Assembly: GCA_963787415.1 (NCBI GenBank)
Contig: CAWBCO010000007.1
Coordinates: 310,001 to 374,000 of the forward strand
DNA length: 64,000 bases
Direction: 5' to 3'
Origin: CAVUWL01 sp963787415
GTDB lineage: Bacteria; Actinomycetota; Thermoleophilia; Solirubrobacterales; 70-9
In this document: positions 8,960-17,891 of the stretch, piece after piece
Layout of the letters: each line of letters starts with the position of its first letter
Position numbering within the stretch: position 1 is the stretch's first letter
Program-made: the position numbers and the translations under genes
Notes under the pieces: generated by a model
What the model was told of the DNA's origin: nothing
Database searches by the model: none
What the model saw: the letters and a program-made list of their open reading frames with translations, nothing else

Positions 8960-10002
8960 CCACCGTTCACCCTGGGGGAGGCGGTCGAGCTCGGCGATGT
9001 CCTCTGCAACCTGGTCGGTGAGGAAGCACTGGTGACGCCAGCCATCGGTGTCGATCAGGCTGAGCTGGGCGCCGGGGTGGGCGCGCTCGCGCCGGCATAT
9101 CAGCCGCGAGGCTTGCGGCCAGGTGGAGAGGTCGACGAGGCCGGTCAACTCTGCGACGTAGGCCTCGCGGGGGCGGGTCGGGTGCTCGGCCACCGGCACC
9201 CCGTCCTGGGAGATCGCGCCCACCCAGGCGTCATCTGGGACCTCGCCGATCGCCTCGCGGACCTCAGCGCTGAGTTCGTGCCCGACCGAGAAGCGGATGT
9301 CGCCCTCGCGGCAGAAGTCGGCCACCGCGTGCACGCAGGCGGCCGAGTCGCCGCGCACCAGGATCTCCCCCCCATCGCCTCGGGTGGCAGCTGCTCGAGC
9401 GCCGCTTCGATCGCCGCCACCTGGTCGGCTCCGGTGTTGGAGCCGGCGTTGCCGGGCCGCAGGATGCCGTCGAGCGCACCTTCTGATCCCTCCAGGTAGC
9501 AGAGCATCGGATGGAAGCCGAAACCTCCCTTGAAGTTGCCGGCCGCGCCCTCCTTCTCGGAGTGGGCGCCGAGCAGGGTGGCGTCGACGTCGAGTACCGG
9601 CCGCTCGGGGCCGGCGCCGAGCTCGAAGGCCCGCTTCCGTGCCGCCTTGCGCGCCGCCCTGATCCCCTCCAACTCCTCAGGGCCGATCCGCTCGATCGCC
9701 CGGAAGGCGGTCGCATCGGAGGCGACGTCGCCGAAGAGGCCGGGTTGGTCGCGCAGCGTCGCCAGGTCGCAGAGGTGCTCGCCGCCCTGCACCAGCATGA
9801 CGATCAGGTCGCGCAGGATCTCCCCGTCGGAGTGGACGGAGCGCCTCTGCCGGGTCGGGTCAAGGGCTTTGGTGAGCGCACCTGTTAGCCCGAGGCGGTC
9901 GCAGAGATTGGTGAGCAAAAGGGCGCCTGCGTGCGAGCAGAAACCCTCGCCGTCCGCTGTTACCTCTACGGTTTCTGAACTCCCGTTTCGATTCACCTTC
10001 AA
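8960..10002 (-). pseudogene. IS1380-family transposase, frameshifted and 3'-truncated
   Basis: This is a DDE transposase of the IS1380 type. The start is a TTG at 10002 with AGGAGG seven bases upstream. Readable parts include LLLTNLCDRLGLTGALTKAL, VMLVQGGEHLCDLATLRDQP, PVLDVDATLLGAHSEKEGAA with the first catalytic Asp, and FHPMLCYLEG. After EAMGG the frame is lost at a run of seven C on the plus strand (9367-9373). One extra base there would restore GEILVRGDSAACVHAVADFC, which holds the second Asp. The frame continues to DQVAEDIAELDRL, and the conserved C-terminal end (catalytic Glu region and beyond) is missing. The element is therefore inactive. The frameshift could be a homopolymer sequencing error, but the missing 3' end could not. 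Confidence 0.85.
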
Positions 10003-10009
10003 GGTGAAG

Positions 10010-10064
10010 CCTCCTGAGCTGGGAAGTGGACGTCGAACACCCACATTTTCCCGGCTCAGGAGGC
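10010..10064 (-). promoter_or_regulatory. Hairpin over the IS1380 transposase ribosome binding site
   Basis: Two arms of 16 bases, CCTCCTGAGCTGGGAA at 10010-10025 and TTCCCGGCTCAGGAGG at 10049-10064, are inverted repeats with one mismatch and a 23-base loop. On the transcript of the transposase strand the inner arm contains the AGGAGG that serves the TTG start. Transcription entering from outside would fold the hairpin and hide the ribosome site. Protection of this type is known for other insertion sequences; applying it here is an inference. The outer arm probably also marks the left end of the element. Confidence 0.6.
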
Positions 10065-10406
10065 GGAATCTTGGCTTCAGGCGGTCCTAACGTGGTAGCT
10101 GTGAACAATCTCGAGCGAGCACGAGGGCGGAGAGTTCGAAAGACCGGCTCAACTCCAACGCAGCCCCTACCGCATTCGAATTCGGGCGGCACGATCGCCG
10201 TTCAGTTGAGGCGCCCGTTAGCAGGCCTTTAGTCATTCGCCATATCGTCTTTACCCACTCCGGTGGACCCCCCAGTCACAGAACCCCTCAGCGATAGGGA
10301 GAGCGACGAGCTGAAGAGGCGCGGCATCGACCGAAGTGCAGGGCGATCCTCGCTGGTCTCAACGATTTCTCTTCTCCTCAAAAATATCGGCGGGCCGTCG
10401 TAGGCG
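10065..10406. other. Intergenic region upstream of GH76 gene
   Basis: There is no recognised gene here. A 46-codon GTG-initiated frame at 10263-10403 ends four bases before the GH76 start. It lacks a ribosome site and homology, so I do not call it. The region should hold the GH76 promoter. Confidence 0.35.
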
Positions 10407-11707
10407 GTGACTCCGAGCAGCTCTCATCTCCATCTACCGTCGGGTCTACACACAGCCCTGCTTATCGCCGCTCTACTGCCAGCTCTAGTCCTATCTGCCG
10501 GCAATTCCTACGCCGGATCGCTCACCGGGATCCAGACACGGTATCTGGGCCTCGCCGAAGCTGGAGTGGCCAAGATTCATCGGGATTGGTGGAATGCTCG
10601 TGATGGCAAGTTCGACGCTGAGCTGCACAACGAGGGCAAGGTGGCGACCCTTTGGGACGTTGTGCCGTTGTTTGAGGCTCTGGATGGCATCGCGAAGGCC
10701 GATCCAACCAATCGACATAAGGAGAATGTGATTGGCATTGCCAACTATGCCGAGACCTACCTCAATCGCTCGCTCAGCCCGGTTGCGGGATTTGGTCCCG
10801 AACCCGATCAGCACGGTGCAGAGCACACTACCTGGTTCGACGACAACGGCTGGTGGGGGCTTGCCTTTCTTGATGCCTATGAAGCGACTGGAAGACGCCG
10901 CTACATTGGCGATGCTGAGACCGCCTTTCGCTTTATTGCAAGGTCAGGTTGGGACTACGAATCTGGCTCACCAGGCGGTCTGTGGTGGGACACGCAGCAC
11001 ACTTTTTTCGCCGGCGAGACCCTTGCAGGCGGAACTGAGTTGGCGGCCCGTCTTTACGCACTTACAAAAAAGTCGCGGTTCTTGACGGAAGCTCAGAAAT
11101 TTATTGCCTGGGGAAATGTTTGGCTCTGGAATTCTGAAGACGGACTCTACGCGCGTCTGCGTACGCCCCAGGGTGAGCTCAGCACCGGTGGTGTTCCACC
11201 AGAGTCTGCGGTTATGGCTAACGGTCCTCCCGTTTCTGAGGCGGTCGGGTCCCGGACCGAGCCAAGCGGAGATGTTTTGCCTAGCGAGGCGACGGCCTCA
11301 AGCCTGCCCAGCTTCGACCCCACGCCACTTCCGTATGTTCAAGGCCCAATGATCATTGCCAACCAAACTCTCTGCGAAGTAACCGACGTTCACGGATATT
11401 GCAGCAGGGCAGAAATGCTCGCCCGGGATGCGGCACGACGTTTTCCTGAACTTCGGATGGGCCTCAATATGACAATGTCTACCTGCACGACATGCTCGAG
11501 CTTTACGCCATGGACAGCGACCCGCAGTGGTATCGAATCGCAAAGGAAAACGCCGAGCGGGCCTATACCAATGCTCGCGATAGTGACGGCTTGTATCTAA
11601 AAACTTGGACCGGCCGATCAAGTGAGACCGTTGGATCTCCGCCGGGAAGCCTTCAGCTGCAGGCTGCCACGGTAAACGTCTTTGCTTGGCTAGCTGCGAC
11701 TCCATAG
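10407..11707 (+). pseudogene. Secreted GH76-family glycoside hydrolase with a frameshift
   Basis: GH76 enzymes are endo-acting alpha-1,6-mannanases with an (alpha/alpha)6 barrel. The protein has a signal peptide (hydrophobic LLIAALLPALVLSAG). The family signature is WFDDNGWWGLAFLDAYEATG, with the paired catalytic Asp, followed by GGLWWDTQ. Homology runs to about residue 350 in the first frame. It continues in another frame as GPQYDNVYLHDMLELYAMD, DPQWYRIAKENAERAY and LQLQAATVNVFAWLAATP with a stop at 11707. The switch is at a short G run (11459-11461), and one additional G restores the frame. It is either a recent pseudogene or an indel error in the assembly; the rest of the gene is intact. 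The start (GTG 10407) has no clear ribosome site. Confidence 0.8.
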
Positions 11708-12141
11708 CGGTGTGAGAGAAGCCCTTTCGCCTTTCTCGGAGAGAATATGCTGCCGGCCTTTATTTCACGCGGGATTCCGGCGGGGGAGCCCTAGCGAATC
11801 AGTCGGCAGGGGCTCCGGCCATCGGTTAAGGGGAAGGGCCGCTTCGATGTCGGGGGCTAACTGTCCTTCCAGTCCTGATTCCTCCCTCTGAGGGCGGCTG
11901 AAGTTGCAGCGTCTCAACCCCAGTTGTGCTCAAACCTTCGGCTTTTCCGGCGAGCGCGGTCCTAGGACCGGCAAGTTCCATCCCAAAACCAAAGCCGCCA
12001 GCCCAGCGGTCGAAAGGAATATCGGTTCCAACTCCGAAGGGAAAATGCTTTGTTTGCGTCTCGTGAGCAATCAACCGGTCGATCGTTTACACTGGCGCCG
12101 TTCCAGACAACCGAAACGCCGAATCCCGAGCGCCCCAAGGC
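11708..12141. other. Intergenic leader region before riboswitch
   Basis: There is no gene call here. The stretch lies between the GH76 gene and the c-di-AMP riboswitch and should include the promoter of the NlpC/P60-like gene. Several short frames exist but none has recognisable content or a ribosome site. Confidence 0.35.
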
Positions 12142-12241
12142 GCCACGGGAGCGGGGGAACCACGTTTTCGGGGCTAACCCACCTGAGCTAGGTGGGGGCG
12201 CAGGCTCCTTTCGCGCCAGCCCGACAGCTAACCCCGTAGGC
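12142..12241 (+). promoter_or_regulatory. c-di-AMP riboswitch (ydaO/yuaA class)
   Basis: The sequence holds the conserved blocks of the ydaO class in order: GGGAGCGGGGGAACCA near the 5' end, a GGGGCTAACCCACCT segment, and CCCGACAGCTAACCCCGTAGGC at the 3' end. The outer stem P1 pairs GCC...CGGGG (from 12142) with CCCCG-TA-GGC (ending 12241). In actinobacteria this class typically controls cell-wall hydrolases (NlpC/P60, Rpf) and shuts expression when c-di-AMP is high. The Shine-Dalgarno AAGGAG of the following gene begins six bases after P1, so control of translation, or of transcription over this short distance, is plausible. Confidence 0.9.
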
Positions 12242-12258
12242 CGACGAAGGAGATCGGT

Positions 12259-12885
12259 TTGCATCCATATAGGCACGGGCTCAGAGCAGGTCTAGCGACA
12301 GGCGCCGCCTTGGCGGCGCTGGTGGTTCCGGCGTTTGCGAGCGCTGCCCCGGGGGGTGGTCTGAGCCCTGCCCCAGAAGTCACCGAAGCCCCGACCCAAT
12401 CAGCAGTGGGTTCCTGCGCACCTGAAAGCGGAGGCATGGCCAACTCCACGATTGGCTGCGGCGCCTTTGAAAAGGCCCGCCTGATCGATGGGGCCGCCGT
12501 CGCTGCCCCCGATGCCCCGCTGGCCGTGAAGGGGGTGATCGCCGCCGCCGATTCGATCCGCACCACCCCCTACATCTGGGGCGGTGGCCACGCCAACTGG
12601 CTCTCACGGGGCTACGATTGCTCGGGCGCGGTCAGCTTTGCCCTGCACGGCGGGGGCTTCCTCAAGTCCCCCCTTGTTTCTGGAGAAATGACCCACTGGG
12701 GCAGCCCCGGAAAGGGTCGCTGGATCACCGTCTACGCCAATTCCGTCCATGCCTTTGCGGTGATTGACGGGCTGCGCTGGGACACGGTCGGAGACCCCAG
12801 CGGGGTCACCGGTCCCCGCTGGCATCCCTCGATGGCCGGCGACACGACGAGGGGCTTTGTCGCGCGTCACCCGGCGGGTTACTGA
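12259..12885 (+). CDS. Secreted NlpC/P60-like (C40) peptidoglycan endopeptidase
   Basis: The protein of 208 residues has a signal peptide (residues 1-30, ending AFASAA) and a C-terminal C40-like catalytic domain. The nucleophile is C121 in RGYDCSGAVSFAL and the catalytic His is H164 in SVHAFAVIDG. YIWGGGHANW precedes the Cys, as in this family. Such enzymes cut peptide bonds in peptidoglycan stems outside the membrane. The start is a TTG at 12259, fixed by an ideal AAGGAG six bases upstream. The gene lies directly under the c-di-AMP riboswitch, which links wall hydrolysis to c-di-AMP signalling. It is the only gene in the unit. Confidence 0.85.
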   Translation: MHPYRHGLRAGLATGAALAALVVPAFASAAPGGGLSPAPEVTEAPTQSAVGSCAPESGGMANSTIGCGAFEKARLIDGAAVAAPDAPLAVKGVIAAADSIRTTPYIWGGGHANWLSRGYDCSGAVSFALHGGGFLKSPLVSGEMTHWGSPGKGRWITVYANSVHAFAVIDGLRWDTVGDPSGVTGPRWHPSMAGDTTRGFVARHPAGY

Positions 12886-13478
12886 AAATCCAAAGCAGCG
12901 GGGTGCCGGCGACTCCGTTGGAGCACCAACTCGGCCTGCTGTCTCCGGGCTTCCCCGCCTACCATCGATTGACTGCAGCGGACTGGTGACCGCCCGTCGG
13001 CCAAAGGCAAGGGACCAAGATAATCGCGATGGCTTAGTGATCCAGGCATCGGTCAGCACCTTCACGTGCTACGTCCCAACGGGCGGATGATGTCCAAGCC
13101 CGTCGATCTGGATCAGCCTCAGATCCACCACACGTCCACTGTTTGCAAGCACGGGATCACTCATGTGCGAGGCGAATCAGCAACAAACGGAGCCCGACCA
13201 GGGATTCCCGGGTGAATATAAAAGCGTCGATGCGACCTCTGGGATGACCTTCGCGATATTCGCTGCTTGGCCGAGGAGACGATGGTCGCGAGAATCGATC
13301 CGCTGAACATCGGCATACTTTGGAACCGTCAGCAGTCAACCTTACGTAGTTACGACCGCCAGGCTTAAACATTGGCGTATACACATCGGGCTCTGGTTTG
13401 TCCGCGCGTTGAGGAGGAAGGTCTCGTAGGTGTTGTGTAGTCAAAAAATGGTGCGGGCCGTACGGCGGCCCTTTCAGC
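12886..13478. other. Intergenic region without recognised gene
   Basis: About 590 bases lie between the endopeptidase gene and the cupin gene, whose stops face each other. Long spurious frames exist on both strands, but their translations are low-complexity Arg/Pro/Ser and match nothing I know. No clear terminator hairpin with a T-run was found. Confidence 0.4.
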
Positions 13479-13868
13479 TCAGTCAACCCACCAATCTTTG
13501 ATGATTTCGCCATCGCCATCATGACGAGCTCCCACGGCGAGCACCTCAATCCCATCGGGACCTGCCTCAAAAGCCCGAATTACGCCGGGATTGACCCTGA
13601 TCGCATCGAGGGTCTCAACTGCAAGGATCTCGTCATCTAATTTAACTCGGCCCGAGCCGCGAAGAACGACGTAGACCTCCTCTGCCTGCTCGTGCTTGTG
13701 GGCAAACGGTTGGCGCTTGCCCGCAACAAGCCGATGAAAACTTACTCCGGTTTGAACGGCATCAAGGTCATCCTTTGCAAACCGCGCCTCCATATCGGAG
13801 CCAAGCCCATATTCGGGCGCGGAGTCCTTAACATCGGTTAGCTTTTTGTGAGTGTATGCATTCGGCAT
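13479..13868 (-). CDS. Cupin-domain protein
   Basis: The protein of 129 residues is a single small beta-barrel. The first cupin motif reads HKHEQAEEVYVVLRGSGRV, with metal-binding His and Glu in HxHxxxEE. The second motif is around ETLDAIRVNPGVIRAFEAGP, with the second-motif His replaced, so metal binding may be incomplete. The start is supported by AAAGGAG five bases before the ATG. Small single-domain cupins include isomerases, dioxygenases and sugar-binding proteins, and the sequence does not decide among them. It is monocistronic. Confidence 0.82.
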   Translation of the reverse strand: MPNAYTHKKLTDVKDSAPEYGLGSDMEARFAKDDLDAVQTGVSFHRLVAGKRQPFAHKHEQAEEVYVVLRGSGRVKLDDEILAVETLDAIRVNPGVIRAFEAGPDGIEVLAVGARHDGDGEIIKDWWVD

Positions 13869-14040
13869 CTAAGCTCCTTTGCTTTGTGAGGTTGGGGACG
13901 GGAGACTAACCAAGGGAGCATGCCTTCGCGAACGCCCCCGCCCGACTTTCCGCTTCAAGTCCCGACCCACCTGGGATGGGCCGACGGAGGACATCAGATT
14001 GGCGATGTTTACCGATTCCCCTGCGGGGTAATTCCCCAGC

Positions 14041-14190
14041 ATGCCATTATCTCTGCTTCTCATCGTTATTGGGATCGTCCTGGCCATTTTGGTCAATTAT
14101 GCGCTGGGGATCATTTGCATCCTTATCGGGCTGGTGCTGTTACTCTGGCCGCGATTCGGCGCTGGGCGCGCAGGCGGTTCTCGCGTATAG
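14041..14190 (+). CDS. 49-residue small membrane protein
   Basis: The ATG at 14041 opens MPLSLLLIVIGIVLAILVNY. A second hydrophobic stretch follows (ALGIICILIGLVLLLW), then a Gly/Arg-rich tail ending GGSRV. Two membrane helices joined by a short turn are predicted. The composition and length resemble small two-helix proteins of the DUF6131 type, but the match is by style only. No strong Shine-Dalgarno is present. The start codon overlaps the end of a small palindrome (GGGGTAATTCCCC) that could mask it. Confidence 0.5.
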   Translation: MPLSLLLIVIGIVLAILVNYALGIICILIGLVLLLWPRFGAGRAGGSRV

Positions 14191-14355
14191 GGGCCGCTCC
14201 GATGGCTCGCCTGCATCATTTCGGCCGGGGAGCTTCTCAGGGCCTTGCGCTCGGCGAGCCATTGGAGCGCTTCGACGGAACGCCGCCGCTCGCCTAATCC
14301 CGCCAAGATAGGCTTCGAACCGACGTTTCCCGCCTCGGCGTGAGAAGCTTCTGCG

Positions 14356-15165
14356 GTGAGCAGTCGCACCTTCCTCACACGACTGACACTCCGCGGTGCC
14401 CTCAGGGTTCCTGAGGTCACCGCCTATTTCTGGATGATCAAGGCCCTGTCGACTGCGATGGGCGAGTCAACGTCGGACTATCTCGTGCACGCGATGAACC
14501 CCGTATTTGCTGTTGTCCTGGGCTTTATTGGCTTTCTGGTGGCCCTATCGATTCAGTTCTCGATGCGCCGCTACGTGGCGTGGACCTACTGGCTAGCGGT
14601 TGTCGGGGTTGGAGTCTTTGGCACGATGGCAGCCGATGTGCTGCACGTACGCTTCAGCGTCCCATACGCGGTGTCGAGTCTCTTCTATGGCCTTGTCCTG
14701 GTTGGAGTGTTCTTCAGCTGGCAGAGGACGGAGAAGACGCTTTCCTTCCATAGCATCGACACGCCTCGTCGGGAGGCCTTTTACTGGGCCGCCGTCGTGG
14801 CGACCTTCGCGATGGGGACAGCGATCGGAGACCTCACGGCAACAACTTTCGGTCTGGGGTACTTTGCCTCCGCACTGCTATTCGCCGGGGTGATCGCAAT
14901 TGCCGCGCTTGGCTACTGGCGTCTGGGCTGGAATCCGATCTTCTCCTTCTGGTTTGCCTATGTCGCCACCCGGCCACTCGGCGCATCTTTTGCTGATTGG
15001 ATGGGTAAGCCGCAGAGCGTCGGGGGACTTGGTCTTGGCGATGGACCGGTCGCCCTGGCGCTGACGATCATTATCTTCTGCTTTGTCGCCTACCTGGCGA
15101 TCACTCGGCGCGACGTGCAAAAGGTCGAGCGAGTACCGCGTGTTCCGGGTGGGGAGACCCGCTGA
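14356..15165 (+). CDS. COG4705/DUF347-type integral membrane protein
   Basis: This 269-residue membrane protein has about seven to eight helices. The conserved element VPEVTAYFWMIKALSTAMGE with TSDYLV near residues 18-43, and a second related element further on (FYWAAVVATFAMGTAIGDLT, then ATRPLGASFADWMGKP), fit the COG4705 family, which looks like an internal duplication. The conserved acidic residues inside helices suggest a transporter-like role, but the function is not established. The start (GTG 14356) is the first in frame; MIKALS further in is too late. The gene stands alone. Confidence 0.78.
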   Translation: MSSRTFLTRLTLRGALRVPEVTAYFWMIKALSTAMGESTSDYLVHAMNPVFAVVLGFIGFLVALSIQFSMRRYVAWTYWLAVVGVGVFGTMAADVLHVRFSVPYAVSSLFYGLVLVGVFFSWQRTEKTLSFHSIDTPRREAFYWAAVVATFAMGTAIGDLTATTFGLGYFASALLFAGVIAIAALGYWRLGWNPIFSFWFAYVATRPLGASFADWMGKPQSVGGLGLGDGPVALALTIIIFCFVAYLAITRRDVQKVERVPRVPGGETR

Positions 15166-15612
15166 TCACGCCCTCGACCGAGCAACCCGACGCGATCTAA
15201 ATGCGAGCAACTGCGCTGCTTTGCTGACTGGCTCCGGCCTCCCAGTCCAGGGCAGGGTCAGTTGTGTCGGCGACGCGCTTCATCTGCTGAGGGCTGCGCC
15301 TCACCGGTATCGAAATCTCTGATCTGATCGCGTCTTCATCCGGCGCTCCGCGCTTATCTCGAAGACGTCGAGCGGGAAATCTTCCTGCCGAGGTCCCGCT
15401 CGCTCTGGAACCGCTCGCAGTGGACCCAGCGCCCCCGTCTGAGCGCCAGCGGATCCAGCGACAAATGCGGACACACATCAAACCGGGTGCCACCTCGACT
15501 CTATAAGAGGCTGGTTGGCTCGTCGCCGCTGGCACGTCGCGGTGAGTCTTTCGCCTTGCGACGGTTAAACAGGTAGCTCAGGCGCCGCTCGCCCAACCCC
15601 GGATTCGAAGGG
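15166..15612. other. Intergenic region without recognised gene
   Basis: About 450 bases lie between two genes whose stops face each other. Spurious frames only. A stretch near 15550-15625 has a tRNA-like wording (TAGCTCAGG and ATTCGAA) but does not fold into arms. No terminator was recognised. Confidence 0.35.
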
Positions 15613-16020
15613 TTACAGGTTGCGGACCCGTCGACCAATCTCGTGATCGCGGGGATAGCCGGCGGACTCCCAAAACGCTCCAGCTACCTGATCTTCAAAA
15701 GCGACCAGCGCGGTCACCCGGCGAGCCCCGCAGCGGCGCAGATAGTCCTCGCCGGCCCGGGTCAGAGCGAGTGCGATGCCCTCCCTGCGGTACTCCTCGC
15801 ACACAGCAAGCCGATACATATTTCCTCGCCACCCGTCCCAGGCGGCAATCAGGGCGCCGACTATCTCGCCGTTCCGCTCGGCTACCAACAAGGCAGCCGG
15901 AGAATTGGCGATCAGGCGCTCGACATCGTCGCCGTGGTCGGTTGTGGTCGCATGCTCGCTTCGCGCCCGCATCCACAGCTCCAGCACTGATCGCACATCG
16001 CCCGGACGACACCGCCGCAC
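15613..16020 (-). CDS. GNAT-family N-acetyltransferase
   Basis: The protein of about 135 residues has the GNAT fold signature. The N-terminal RRCRPGDVRSVLELW strand-helix is followed by AALLVAERNGEIVGALIAAW, the acetyl-CoA loop YRREGIALALTRAGEDYL (Arg/Gly-x-Gly-like) and the C-terminal FWESAGYPRD. The substrate is unknown. I chose the GTG at 16020 because GGAGAGGGA lies at proper distance before it; the longer frame begins at a TTG at 16047 without a ribosome site. It is monocistronic. Confidence 0.82.
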   Translation of the reverse strand: MRRCRPGDVRSVLELWMRARSEHATTTDHGDDVERLIANSPAALLVAERNGEIVGALIAAWDGWRGNMYRLAVCEEYRREGIALALTRAGEDYLRRCGARRVTALVAFEDQVAGAFWESAGYPRDHEIGRRVRNL

Positions 16021-16105
16021 CTTGGTTCCCTCTCCGGTCAAGATCAAAATCTAACACCCTGTCGGTTCCATATGGTCAGTGCTTCTGATGACCAGCGGCG
16101 GCGTC

Positions 16106-16123
16106 GCGCAGAGTGCTCTGCGC
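16106..16123. repeat. Short palindrome
   Basis: GCGCAGAG-TG-CTCTGCGC is a perfect 8-bp inverted repeat with a two-base centre. It lies between the GNAT gene start and the end of the repeat-protein pseudogene, 86 bases upstream of the GNAT start. It could be a dimeric repressor operator. No associated T-run was seen. Confidence 0.4.
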
Positions 16124-16248
16124 AGAAAGCGACGGCGGTCTTGGCTTGGCCGGGACTGCACCTGTTCCATCGGGGCAGAGGGATTGGGAGATACTCCTCT
16201 TCGTGAATTTGCCTTGCGGCGGGCCAGTCCCACTGGGTTGGAGATCAG

Positions 16249-17595
16249 CTAGCTCACGTGCTTCCGCCGATGAAGCTGGTGGCGGTACCGTCGGCGCCGG
16301 TATGTCGTGCGATGAATAGGCGCACTCGCAGGTGACGCTTGCCGCGTCGGAGCCTGCCCAGCCAAATCGCTGCTTTGCGAACTTCCACCTTGCCCTAGGA
16401 GGGGGGTCACTGCAGCCGCGGCGGTCGTGGTGGTGAAGGTCTGATCGGGGCCGCTCACGCTTGGATTGCCCCCGTTCTGGGCAAGGACGCGGTAGTGGTA
16501 AGTGGTGGCCGGCCGCAGGATTACGCCTATGCTTGCCAGATCGAGACTGACCGCATGCCCGCCACTTCTCGCCGAAATGTATTGGGAGCTGGGCTCGACC
16601 AACCCAGCCGACAAGGGTTCTCCGGTGATGAGAACCTCACACTCCCCGTACCCGGGCAAGTCAAACGGACAGGCAGCGCGGGGAACGTTGAAGCTGCCGT
16701 TCGTATCGATTTGGAACTCATAACCCGTGTAGGCGCCGTTTGGGTTGATTTGGGCCTCGATCGTAGCGTCGTGTTCGGTGACATTGGTCGCCCCCTCGCC
16801 TTCGATCGAGGGCGGCCCCGCTGGTGGCGCTTCGAACTGATGAAAGCTGCCGGTCACACTTCCAGCCGCATTTGCCGCGGTCACCGAATAGAACCATTCC
16901 CCTCACCCCAGAGTGACGCCGGCACTGGCCAGGTCGAGGCTGACGGTTTGTCCCACAAACGAGCCTAGGAGTTTTCCCGTCGGAAGGGAAATCGGATCTG
17001 GAGCCATTTCGCAGCCCATCCCATGGGACGAGCACTCGCTCGTCTCCAACCTGAATTCGTATGTGGTTTCAAGACCCTCGGTGTTGATTTGAGCTTCGAT
17101 CGTGGCGTCGGTTGGAGTTAGGCGAGACAATGATTCGGCTTCGATCGAGGGCTTTGCGGGCATCGTGAAGGTTCCGCCAGACCCCGTCGTTGTCCCAGCT
17201 GAGTTCGTCGCTTCGATTGAGTAGGCGTATTTCGTGCCCGAACGAAGCCTCGCACCCGCTTCATCTAAGTCGATGCTGACGCTCTGACCTTCAGTTAGGT
17301 CTGGGAGCTTCCCACTCCGAAGGGATTGCACCTCAATCGCATCGCAGGCTAGATGCTCTACCACGCATCCAGATTCCAAACGCACCTGGTAGCTCGTTTC
17401 GAGTCCATTTGGGTTGATCTTTGCTTCCAGCGTGGCGTTGGTCGCGGTGATCGTGGATAGCGATTCGACTTCAATCAAAGGCGCTGAGTCCGCGCTTGCA
17501 CTAGCGGTGCAAATAAGCGAACTCAAGCCCACCGAGGCGATAACGATCGTCGCTCTTGTAATCCGCTTGAGGCTGGCCCGCTTCAATGGTCTCAT
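16249..17595 (-). pseudogene. Secreted fibronectin-like repeat protein interrupted by in-frame TGA
   Basis: A signal peptide (hydrophobic ATIVIASVGLSSLICTASASA) is followed by three repeats of about 110-120 residues. Each starts TNATLEAKINPNGLETSY / TDATIEAQINTEGLETTYEF / HDATIEAQINPNGAYTGYEF and ends with a Y-x-Y-x-hydrophobic strand (AYSIEATNSAG / FYSVTAANAAG / HYRVLAQNGG). Each also carries two Cys. This Ig/fibronectin-like architecture is common in exported Thermoleophilia proteins. The frame is continuous except for TGA at 16903-16905, where GGG TGA GGG replaces an expected Ser or Gly codon in the second repeat. Restart at GTG 16884 would yield only the last part without a signal peptide. 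It is probably a nonsense pseudogene. Confidence 0.7.
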
Positions 17596-17891
17596 CTGCT
17601 CGGAGGGTCTGAGAACAGCGATCGATACTCCCGTCGGCGAGGCTACCCGGACGCGGCGCGGCTGTCAATCGAGCCCCGCGCCACCGCAGAGCGCAGCCGC
17701 CCTCAGCAGGGTCTCCGGCTGCTTCACCACTTTGCACTTGAGCTAGGGGATCGTGGAACCGACACCGCGGACTTTGGGCGAAGCGAGATCTCGCCATCGA
17801 TCATGGCCGTCGCTTCGGCGCAAATCGGCAATTAGAGCTCCGCTCAGTGAGGCCCAAGCTCGCCGCATGGCGATCGAATAGATTCGCGGCT

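Noticed and set aside
10263..10403. 46-codon GTG-initiated frame ending four bases before the GH76 start
   Set aside because: It has no ribosome site or homology, and the leader-peptide idea has no support.
13157..13570. Minus-strand frame of 137 codons overlapping the cupin gene
   Set aside because: It lies in another frame of the cupin gene and its 3' region, has no domain, and is a shadow.
14290..14365. Minus-strand TTCGAAG context resembling a tRNA T-loop near GGCGGGA
   Set aside because: The T-stem has a mismatch, and no anticodon or D arm could be fitted.
15550..15625. tRNA-like wording (TAGCTCAGG and ATTCGAA)
   Set aside because: The T-arm and acceptor arms do not pair, so no cloverleaf can be drawn.
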